NCBI RefSeq assembly: GCF_002994745.2
Contig: NC_037090.1
Span: 15,426,001-15,490,000, forward strand
Reading direction: 5' to 3'
Length of the DNA: 64,000 bases
From: Rosa chinensis
Lineage: Eukaryota; Streptophyta; Magnoliopsida; Rosales; Rosaceae
The notes beneath the pieces were generated by a model that had not been told where the DNA came from, did no database searches, and saw only the letters and a list, made by a program, of their open reading frames with translations. Below, piece by piece: positions 34,140-43,286 of the stretch (positions are counted from its first letter, which is position 1; each line of letters begins with the position of its first letter). Made by a program: the position numbers and the translations under genes.

Positions 34140-35667
34140 TTGTTGGTTTTAGAGTGTTTTTGTTTGTGTGTTTGAGTCTTAGGATGCTCCTAACGTCTAG
34201 GATGAACATGTCTCCGAATTCATGGCTGAAGGTTTTCACAATAGAAATAGGACTTAATTGAATTCTGTGGTTAATCGACATTGTGATGCTTGTATGAAGA
34301 TTTGAGATAAGATTGTAACTTGGTTCATTAAGCATGCTAGGATTAAGTCTGATTCATTTGACCCAAGTGAGCTGTTGAGCTAAAATACTTTCTTTTCGAG
34401 TGCTTATTGATAAATTCAGAATTTCATGGCTGTATTTGCAAAACCTCATCATTCTTTTGAAAATCCAATGATCATGTGCCATAGATTTTAATGGACTAGA
34501 GAGTACTAGAACTCGGCTGTTGTGACTGTCAAAACTTGTATGCCATAATATGCACTGATCCTGGATAGGATAGAAGGCATTAGGGTAACCACCATAGCCA
34601 AACAAGCATGTATCCCCAATTGTGCCCGTCGTGGGACTCCTTAGAATGAACCCCTTTGAGCCTACGTTGAAAACCTTTGTTTCATCACCCTCACTACCCT
34701 ACCATGAGCTTAGTACAGGATATCTCTACCCTTGTCTTAAGGACTTAGTAGAGCATGACATAGTATGTAGGGGTGACGATGAAAGACAAGTATGGGGTGG
34801 GAAAAATCCAAGAAAAAAAAAATTTTGCCTTGAAAAAAAGAAAAAAAGAAAGAAAAGCGGCAAAAGAGAAGAAAAATTGAAAAGAAAACTCTTGGGAAAA
34901 TGTTGAAGTGTGGTTTTGGACTTGCAAATGTGTAGAAGGCTCAAAGTTGAAAATTATGCCTTTGTCCATTCCCATGTTGGTTAGAGTGAAGGTTTGGCCC
35001 AAAACAATTATATTTGGTCTACAAAAATGATGACATAAGGTGGTCCTTATATGCTCTGCTAGGTCCTTAGGATTTTTTTGTATCCTTAATCTTCATTTCG
35101 AAAACCCTAGCTTAGCCCTATTACAACCTGTTTTAAGTGCTGACTTGATCCTTGAGATGGGCAGTCTTTGGTTAGTGGAGTCAGTTACGCAGTCGAGCTT
35201 ATGGTTTAGGTCCATTTGTGCACTTAGTCATTTCATGAGGTCTTTAAAAATTCTTCACAAAATGTGTTTATTGATGAAATATGCAAGCTGTTTGTTGCCT
35301 TACAATTTGTTCTCTTGCATATACTTGAGTGTGAAGCTTTTAAGCATAGCCATTTCTGAGAGAAAAATCGAGAGTATGCCCTGTAAGTTTGGATTGGACT
35401 TGTTCGAAACATGCTATCATTCACTGTATAACTTAAGTTCTCCATATCTTGCTTAGTCATATGAATGTCACAGGTTTATTAACCATGGAATTATCTTTGT
35501 GATTTTGATTAAGTGTTTAACGTGAAAGCCATGAGTTTGGAGTCTCTGAGACAACAGTTAGGAGCAATAGAGTCATTTACTTGCCTTTTGTCAAGTCTTT
35601 GTTCTGTTTTGGATTTTTTTTGTTTTGTTTTGCTAAGGGACTAGCAAAAGCTAAGTGTGGGGGAATT
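33199..35667 (+). mobile_element. Short internal region 3 (deleted form)
   Basis: About 2.47 kb with the same deletion, 31-bp duplication and LTR filler as region 2, so both descend from one event. Differences are mainly in homopolymer lengths. Confidence 0.92.
33367..33636 (+). pseudogene. Truncated MARTK ORF, copy 3
   Basis: 89 codons, identical in translation to the copy in region 2, again with its ATG inside the LTR-derived filler. Confidence 0.5.
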
Positions 35668-37833
35668 TGATAGGAGCATTTTAATGTGATATTTTAATAG
35701 TTAATTCCTCACATTTTGCTTAGTTAATTCCTTAACTGAATCGATTTTAATTCAATTTCTATTTTTAGGTACATTGGAGTAAATGAAGGTGAAATGAGCG
35801 TTAGGTCCATAATTACCTAGAAATGATGGAGAAGAATGAAAATGCACTAAAAAGTCAACCTTGAATATTTTCTTACTCCGGCTAGGAGAATCAGAGCCAA
35901 GCAAGGAAGAAGGAGCGGCCGCCTGACCAAATGAACTTCAAATGAGCTGAAACCTTCCAGATCCATTCTAGACACCCAAAGGATCATTTCTTATGAAGAG
36001 TGCCAGAGAAAAATATGAGTGGAAGGCCTTCAAACAATCAGCCCAATTTTCTATAGAAGCAAAACCGGAAAACTGGACCTGTAAGAGGTCCAGCAGCATT
36101 TCCGGCCCAACCACATGGATTGAAGCTCTGAAAATTTGTCAGGATGATCTACACTCATAGTGGAACATTTCATATGAAGAAGTCAAAGGCATATAATGAA
36201 GTCTTGTTGGAGAAATAATTGAAGGAATAAAGGGGAAGAAACTGACCTGAAAACAGCTCAACACCACATATTCATGTTTCCCACCCACATGAAGAAAGCT
36301 AGATGCTTTTCTCTTTTTCCTTGGATATATTTTTTCTACAATCTCTTTAATAGATCATCATCACTTCCATGTTGCTGCACCTTCATGCTTTGCTTTCATT
36401 TCATCATTTCTCTTTCTTTTCCATATTTTACAAATCACTTTCATACTCCACTTTCATTATTTTTCTTCCACTCATCATTTCACTCTTCTTTTTCTTCCCT
36501 ATATAAACACCTTCTCCTCTCATTCTAAAACAAATTCCTTCATCCATCTCATCTTCTTTGTCTCTCCATTTCCTTTCCATTTTCCCAAAAATTCCTTCAT
36601 CCATCTCATCTTCTTTGTCTCTCCATTTCCTTTCCATTTTCCCAAAAATTCCTTCATCCATTCCATCTTCTTTATCTCACCATTTCCTTTCCATTTTCCT
36701 TCTCCATTCTCTAGTTGCAAAGTTCTGCGTTTTCAAGCAAGGAGAGGAAGAAGAAAAAGGAGCCGTGAAGATCATATCCTCCATCATCCACCTTGAAGGC
36801 TTGCTTCCAAGATTCAAGATCCAACCATCTAGCTCTCCATCTCCATCTCCCCTCACGGTGTAATTCATTCTTTTTCCTTGTAATGATCTTTTGTTTTCCT
36901 TGTTTGAATTCATATGAACTTGTTTCTAGTTAACAATAATGTTTAGGGTAAAGTTTAAACCCAACTTCTATGTTTAAATAAAGAATTTCGATTCTTATGT
37001 TGTGATTCCAAAGTTGCTTATGTGTGATTGTTCGATTGAATTTGCTTGATAGAAAACTTTTATATGTTTATCTTATTTGGGTCGACACTTATAAGATTTG
37101 CATGTAATTGGTGCTAGGTTTAAGAACATGAAATCGACTTTTCGTTTTGTGTAAACTTGAATCAAAGTAATAAAGGTTTTGGACAAAAATCGAATTCAAT
37201 TGAAGAGGATTGCAATTAGGTGAACTTATTCATACTAAGTTGTACACTTGAGTTGATAGCCTTTCTCTATGTGTAATGCGTTAAACATGACATGATTGAC
37301 TAGCTTTCTAGGGTTTGATTGCATGTTTAATAGGATTAATCTAGGTGCTTTCGCTTAGATTAATTAGCATTGAAAAGTAAAATATGGGAAATCGTTTGCT
37401 TTCGAATGTTTCACATGATCAACTCCATTCACATGACTTGGAAGAACAATGTAGGGTTAATTCGAATTCAATGATAAACTTGGGTTTAATCTTTGTTTCT
37501 TATGTTTCATTCTTGTACATGTGTTTTTATATTTTCTTTATCTTAATTTTCAATTCTATAATTCTTAAACCCCCCTCCCTTTTTATTTTGTTACTTGTAT
37601 ATATTTCTATTCTTTACTTTATTTTTGTAAATAATACTTTATTATTTTAATTCTTTATTTGTTTATACAATTGTATATATTTATTCTTTATTTTATTTCT
37701 GTAAATAATACTTTTCTTTATTTGTTTCACAATTACAAGTGTACCCTCAATCCCCGGATAGAACGATCCCTATTTGCTTATACTACTAACGATATTTTCA
37801 GGGTTAAATTGCGCGCTCGCTTACAGCGCATCA
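35668..37833 (+). repeat. LTR 4 of the array, with a variant 3' end
   Basis: 2166 bp. Up to TTAAATTGCGCGCT it follows the other LTRs, but the last 16 bases read CGCTTACAGCGCATCA where LTRs 1-3 have TCCCAAAAGCGGCATCA. The target duplication TTTCT follows at once, so this is the true outer end of the array. Confidence 0.93.
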
Positions 37834-39459
37834 TTTCTCGCAGAGTTCGACTTCCAGTTCGAGCACAAGGCTGGCCACACAAACCAAGTTGCTGACGCTC
37901 TAAGTCGCAAGGCCGACCTTGCCACCCTCAAGGTGTTGGCCGCTTTGTCAAGCAGTATCATTGCTACAGACATCAAGCAGCGTATCAAGGAGGGTTTGAA
38001 GAAGGATTCCATGGCGCAATCCCTCATAAAAATGGTGAAGGAAGGGAAGAGCCGTCGTTTTTGGATGGAGGATGACATGTTGATGGCCAAAGGAGGAAGA
38101 GTGTTTGTTCCGCGAGCCGACGGACTTCGAAGAATGCTCATGAGGGAGTGCCACGACACCCTGTGGGCAGGTCACCCTGGTTGGCGAAGAACCCACGCAC
38201 TTCTCAAGCAGGGCTACTATTGGCCCCAGATGCGGGACGATGTCACAGAATACACCAAGACTTGCTTAACCTGCCAGCAAGACAAAATTGAGCGTCAAAA
38301 GACTGCAGGGCTGTTGGAACCACTATCTATCCCGACTCGCCCGTGGGAGAGTGTCTCCCTTGACTTTATTACTAACCTCCCGAAGGTGGGAGACCTATCA
38401 GGCATTCTGGTGGTGGTTGACAGATTCTCAAAGTATGCCACCTTTGTTCCTACTCCAAAGTACTGCTCAGCGGAAGACACAGCAAGCCTCTTCTTCAAGC
38501 ATGTGGTGAAGTACTGGGGCGTGCCCCAGAACATTGTCAGCGATCGCGACACTAGGTTCACAGGGACATTCTGGACCGAGCTATTCAAGCTGCTCGGGTC
38601 TGAGCTCAACATATCTTCAAGTTATCATCCACAGACTGATGGGCAAACGGAAAGGTTCAATGGGATGTTGGAAGAATACTTGCGCCATTTCGTTCATGCC
38701 AATCAACAGAATTGGGCGAAATTGCTAGATGTTGCACAATTTTGTTTCAACTCGAAGAAGAGCTCATCCACCAACAAGAGTGCTTTTGAAATTGTCACTG
38801 GCCAACAGCCTCTACTGCCTCATACTGTGCAAGAAGTCTATAAAGGGGCGAATCCGCGTGCTTTCAACTTCACAAAAGAATGGAAGACCAATGCCGAGAT
38901 TGCTCAAGCCTACCTAGAGAAGGCAGCAGGAAGAATGAAGAAGTGGGCTGATCAAGGCCGCAAGCCCAGGGAGTTCCAAGCAGGAGATATGGTCCTTGTA
39001 AAGTTGCTCCCGAAACAACTCAGGTTCCTGCGCACCAGAGACAAACGACTATTTCGGAAGTATGAAGGACCACTCCCCATCATCTCTAAAGTGGGGAAAT
39101 GCTCCTACAAAGTTGACATTCCCGCCTGGATGAGAGTCCACCCTGTCTTCCATGTCAGCAACCTCAAGCCGCACCAGCCAGACCATGAAGATCAAGCACG
39201 CAACCAGCCTGTTCGAGAGCATGTCGACATCAGACCACCCAAGCCGAAAGAAGTGGAGAAGATCTTAGCAGAGAGAGTGAGCAGAGTGTCAAGGCGCCCA
39301 TGCCAGCAGTTCTTGGTCAAGTGGAAGGGTCTTGGAGATGAAGAAATCAGTTGGGAGAATGCTGAAGATCTGAAGAAGAAGTTCCAGCAGAAGATTGAAG
39401 ACTTCAAGGCCAATACCGTCGTCAAGGACGCCGACAGCTTAAATGGGGGAGGATGTTAG
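37834..39459 (+). CDS. Gypsy polyprotein, C-terminal part (end of RNase H, integrase, chromodomain)
   Basis: After the second TTTCT copy the frame goes on with the RNase H end (HKAGHTNQVADALSRK). Integrase follows, with its H-H-C-C zinc finger (HPGWRRTHAL to CLTCQQDK) and D,D,E core (LDFITNLPK, IVSDRDTRFTG, TERFNGMLEEYL), then a chromodomain (FLVKWKGLGDE, ISWENAEDL). The stop TAG at 39457-39459 falls inside the first bases of the 3' LTR. The two halves add up to 1580 residues with no lesion other than the insertion. Confidence 0.95.
   Translation, partial: FLAEFDFQFEHKAGHTNQVADALSRKADLATLKVLAALSSSIIATDIKQRIKEGLKKDSMAQSLIKMVKEGKSRRFWMEDDMLMAKGGRVFVPRADGLRRMLMRECHDTLWAGHPGWRRTHALLKQGYYWPQMRDDVTEYTKTCLTCQQDKIERQKTAGLLEPLSIPTRPWESVSLDFITNLPKVGDLSGILVVVDRFSKYATFVPTPKYCSAEDTASLFFKHVVKYWGVPQNIVSDRDTRFTGTFWTELFKLLGSELNISSSYHPQTDGQTERFNGMLEEYLRHFVHANQQNWAKLLDVAQFCFNSKKSSSTNKSAFEIVTGQQPLLPHTVQEVYKGANPRAFNFTKEWKTNAEIAQAYLEKAAGRMKKWADQGRKPREFQAGDMVLVKLLPKQLRFLRTRDKRLFRKYEGPLPIISKVGKCSYKVDIPAWMRVHPVFHVSNLKPHQPDHEDQARNQPVREHVDIRPPKPKEVEKILAERVSRVSRRPCQQFLVKWKGLGDEEISWENAEDLKKKFQQKIEDFKANTVVKDADSLNGGGC
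39441..39453 (+). other. Polypurine tract of the gypsy element
   Basis: AAATGGGGGAGGA, immediately before the 3' LTR, has the position and composition of the plus-strand primer. It is also coding, as the last codons of the polyprotein overlap it. Confidence 0.8.
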
Positions 39460-39980
39460 GGGCCGCACTTGTAATGCCGCAAGCAACCTTGTCCAGGGTC
39501 ATTAGTCAAGCCCTTGGTTGGTTTGCTTGTGTGCTAGGGTTGTTTTGGTAATTTACAAATTATGTAATTTATTTTATTTAGGCTTTAGTCTCCTCAGCCT
39601 TTTCCATGTTTCCTACTGCCAAGTTCATGTAAGCCCGATATGCTCTTTAGGGAGGGGTTCCTAGTCGGCATAGTTTGGACTACGGAACTAGTATAGGTAA
39701 GCACATGTACTTTTGCCTCCCTTGACGTCTTACCATCAATAAAAGAGGAATTATTCAATCATCTGTGTCTCGTGAGATTGCCCTTTGATCTTTCCTTTCG
39801 ATTAATCATTGTTCTTCGTGGTTGCCCAACGTTTATATAATTGTGTTCTTGCTTGTTGCTAGCACTATTTTAATATCGGGTGGATTTCATTGTTCCTTGC
39901 AAGGTACTCACTTGGCTGGCTTGCTTACTAGCAAGTGCCGCACGGTCCGCTTTGCGCATTGCAAAGTTTGGCCCGTGACA
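39454..39980 (+). repeat. 3' LTR of the gypsy element
   Basis: 527 bp, same length as the 5' LTR and almost identical to it. It is followed by the target duplication CATAG. Confidence 0.95.
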
Positions 39981-39985
39981 CATAG

Positions 39986-41082
39986 CATGTTGAGATATAT
40001 ATATATTTGCAATTCATTTTGTCCTCTTCGTTGGGAAAATTTGACTCCTCAATGATCCTGATTGTGTTTGACCCAAAATTAAATACACCCTTGGGTGGTC
40101 TTTGAAAACCAGAAGTAATGTCCGATACAGATGCTCTCTTGTTAAAACTCTTACATTTAGTAGTATTAGGGTAAAAGAAATATACAAAGAAATATAAACA
40201 TTGTAAGAAACCCCTCCTCGTTGAAAGGATCTCAGTCTAATATTCAATTCGTACAAAAATTAAGAAAAAATTTATACAAAAAAGTACAAACTTGTGAAAT
40301 TGTCTTTCCAAAAAGAAAAAAAGAAAAGGAAAGGAAAGCTGTTCTAAGTGGTTAATTGACATGGGAAATTCGTTTACAATTCTAAGATGAAGCCAACAGG
40401 CAACAGCAGATTTAAACACTTACCATGAAAGGGAGTTTTACTTGGCAAGAACTGAAAATCTTAGAAAGTTGTACTTCTTCAATGGGTTACAATTATGATT
40501 TCTTGCACAACTCGATGGAGAAAAGTATATATATTTGAAGTATATGCTTCATTATTGATCATCATTCATCAATCTTATTGTCCAATTTGTATCCTCTATC
40601 CAAAAAACAAATACATTTTGACGAGAGCGCAATGTTTATAAAATGGCTGTGCTAGGAGATCCCATCGTTATTAATCATGATTTAATACCGATGTAAGTTG
40701 TTTCAGTTGTCTGTTTTCACTCTGTCTCGTTTTTTTTTGTTTTTAACCATCACTTAACGTAATTAATTGTGACTAGTCTACAAATTATAGTCACAGTTTT
40801 TGCAATTGTATGGTTGTTCATGTAATTAACTCATGCCTTGTGTGTACATACTTCAATAGTGTTCTCTTCTTTTGCAAATCAATTTTTTTAATAGGGAAAT
40901 TGAAGTCTAGAGTCTTCTTCTTAGCGATCAAAGCACTCACTTTAGTCGCATATTGGAGTAAACTAGACAGGCATATGTCTCAGTATTTATTCAACACATC
41001 TATTTTCTTCTGAAATCTTCAGAAAAAAGAAATAGCATTACATATTAATTAGGATAACAAAATTTAAATTATTTTATTATAA
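39986..41082. other. Intergenic, no feature recognised
   Basis: AT-rich sequence after the gypsy element. No coding pattern, repeat boundary or RNA gene was recognised on either strand. Confidence 0.5.
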
Positions 41083-42204
41083 CTAGTTTGAAGATCTGGT
41101 GGTTGATGTGCTCTTAGCATCCGAAGAGTCAGTCCTCAATTCGTTAAGAAATCTTGCAACTGTTTGAACAATTACTTCATTGTGTTCCTGATGAGCTGCA
41201 GCGGTGGCGGTGTTTGTGGAATTCTGATACATAAACCAGACAAACGTAATCATACATTTGCATATATAGGCAGATAAAAATTTAAAAATAAAATGTAATA
41301 AGATTACCCCGCGGCGCTTAGAAGATTTGGTCTTGGTGTTCATTATCCCCATCAGTTCGTCAAACTGAAATAACAAAATTATAAGCTCAACGATATATCT
41401 TAATCAATTTAGACATGTATAAATGAAACATAAGTGTTTACTAAGAAATATAGAATAACAACATTATTGCTCGACATGAAAAGCATTTGCAATCTTGCTA
41501 TTTGATGACTCATCCCGAAATTTGAACCTGGATTGTCATGTGTTATAAGTTTACTTGTTTAAGGTCAATGATGATACATTAATCAAATCACCATTGAATT
41601 AAAACATAAAATATATTGTAAACTACAGCCCCAGTATACACCTTGAGAATTGAGAGTTGAGTGGGGGATAGGTCTCAAGACTTCATTAAGCAACCGAGTC
41701 TTGAAATCATATTAGAAAAGAGAAAATTTTACAAACAGTACCCGAACTAAGGCCGACTCCTAACTTCAGTACCCGACTATGCAAAACTATCACTTTGGTA
41801 CTCCAAGTTTGAAGCTCGACCCAAGAATGGTACACGCCGTCCATCACAGCGTTAAGTCTTTGCTACGTGACAAACCATGAGGGCCCTCAAAATATGACAC
41901 GTGGTTAGCTAGTTAAAGCTTTGATGGACGGCGTGTACCATTCTTGGGTCGGACTTCAAACTTGGGGTACCAAAGTGATAGTTTTGCATAGTCGGGTACT
42001 GAAGTTAAGAATGAACCTTAGTTCGGGTACTGTTTGTAACATTTTCTCTATGGGTTAAATCCTAAAAGCATAAATGATGAGCAACCAGACCAACAAGCAA
42101 AAACAAATGATTGAGGCACTGCATACTACCTGTCTTACAATTTTGTTGTAAGTCCTTGCACACCGATAGAGCCTCTTTTCCTCCTCGTCTTCCTTATTAG
42201 ACAT
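41083..42204 (-). CDS. Small three-exon gene, 90-aa protein of unknown function
   Basis: The minus strand gives exons 42130-42204, 41308-41364 and 41083-41223, all joined in phase 0 at GT-AG borders. A TATATAT box near 42277-42284 stands about 75 bp above the ATG. The predicted protein starts with an acidic-basic stretch (MSNKEDEEEKRLYRCARTYN). It has a short middle exon (FDELMGIMNTKTKSSKRRG) with a basic KSSKRR cluster, and ends with an Ala/Thr-rich part, a helix-like VIVQTVARFLNELR and a Ser/Thr tail. I do not recognise the family. The agreement of phases, splice sites and promoter supports a real gene. A basic cluster would suit a nuclear protein, but that is a guess. Confidence 0.55.
41719..42049. 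mobile_element. MITE with long inverted repeats in intron 1 of the small gene
   Basis: About 331 bp, nearly all inverted repeat: the left arm starts AGAGAAAATTTTACAAACAG and the right arm ends with its complement CTGTTTGTAACATTTTCTCT, each arm about 140 bp. The arms share spaced motifs (CAGTACC, AACTTCAGTACC, AAGAATGGTAC) with the Pack-MULE at 5562-7329, so it is placed with Mutator-like MITEs. No clear 9-bp duplication was found at the ends I chose. Confidence 0.75.
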
Positions 42205-43286
42205 ACTCAACTCTCAAAGCCCTCAAACCCTTCTCACTTTGGGACAATGTGTTGAAGATAACTAGAAAGATTGGGACATATATAGCTCAACGAGCTGGGT
42301 TTATAGAGCATACAAGGTCATGCTTTCCTTGAATTTGATATGGCCGCTGCCAACCGTCTTGACTCTTGACTCTTCTAAACGGCTATAGAAAAAGGGGATG
42401 AGAAAACGATTATCTTCTTCCTCGCGTGTTCGGACACTAATCTCGTGTTAAGGAAAGAAAGAATTCAACTGCAGGAATTAAACACTAGCCATAAAATGGA
42501 GTTCTACTTCTAATTTAGTTACAGTGTAACTACTTCCCAAATATACCTACTCTCCCAACAAAAACATATGAATTTTAACAATAAATTTACCACCAATTCT
42601 AGTCATGTAACACCTAACTACTTGCCATATATTCCAGGTTGATTCAGTTCAGTTATGATAAATTTATTTATTTATTTTTCTTGTGGACTTCTTTTTTGCT
42701 GGGTTTGCCACCATTTACCAATTTGAGAAAACAGTATGATCATATGTTACTCGGCCTAACAAGTGCCTCGCATGGACTATGAAAATGATTTCAGGCTTAC
42801 AGCAGCAAAACAGAACAACATGCAATTCGTGAATGAATCATGATTATTTCATCAATTCAAAAACTGCCGCGTTTCTCAAGCCTAAATTCCATGAAAATAA
42901 CAGAAAAGTTTCCACCACTTCCACTTAAGTTTAACCGGTCATATAAACCTAAAGCTGATGGCATGTGTAAGCTTACTTAGACTGCATGAATTTCTTAAGC
43001 TGCTTTAAGATAAGTAGGTCACGCAAATAGCATTTTGTTCCTCATAGAGGAACTGACCAATAGGGAATGCTTTTGCAATAAAGACAGAATCCCTAATTAT
43101 ACATATCTCCTTAATTGTTGTTATTTCGTCATCTGAAATGTAGTTGTTTCTCAATAACCCCTAGAAAAATATATCTATGTACAGAAAAAGAGCAAAAATC
43201 CTTGTAGAAGCACAGCCATTTAAAAATGGGTGAAATTTGAGAACATAATGAGATTCAGTTCTCTGACGAATTCTCCTGTGACAAGG
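42205..43286. other. Intergenic, promoter of the small gene and 3' flank of the CASP-like gene
   Basis: No coding pattern beyond the TATA box of the small gene. The part next to 43286 is expected to hold the 3' untranslated region of the CASP-like gene. Confidence 0.4.

Larger units (their letters stand above)
19192..37833 (+). mobile_element. Tandem array of a gag-pol-less LTR retrotransposon (four LTRs, three internal regions)
   Basis: The array has the form LTR-long internal-LTR-short internal-LTR-short internal-LTR. It is flanked by one target duplication, TTTCT, at 19187-19191 and 37834-37838, so it entered the gypsy element as one element and grew later. Each internal region begins with a tRNA-Asp primer site and ends with a GTGTGGGGGAATT purine tract, as in Athila/Tat-related plant elements. 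None encodes gag, protease, RT or integrase, so this is a large non-autonomous (LARD-like) family that needs proteins from another element. LTR starts lie at 19192, 26409, 31035 and 35668; the last two units are about 4.63 kb each. Confidence 0.93.
15503..39980 (+). mobile_element. Ty3/gypsy chromovirus, interrupted by an 18.6-kb nested insertion
   Basis: A complete LTR retrotransposon with 527-bp LTRs at both ends. The target duplication CATAG stands at 15498-15502 and 39981-39985, with an initiator-Met primer site, one long gag-pol frame and a purine tract before the 3' LTR. By eye the two LTRs differ at two positions, so insertion was recent. The nested array at 19192-37833 splits the RNase H domain; without it the element would be about 5.8 kb. 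A C-terminal chromodomain places it among chromoviruses; its finer clade was not decided. Confidence 0.95.

Noticed and set aside
37384..37895. Chimeric frames crossing from LTR 4 into the gypsy element
   Set aside because: Continuation across the LTR/gypsy border is accidental; the LTR part has no coding character.
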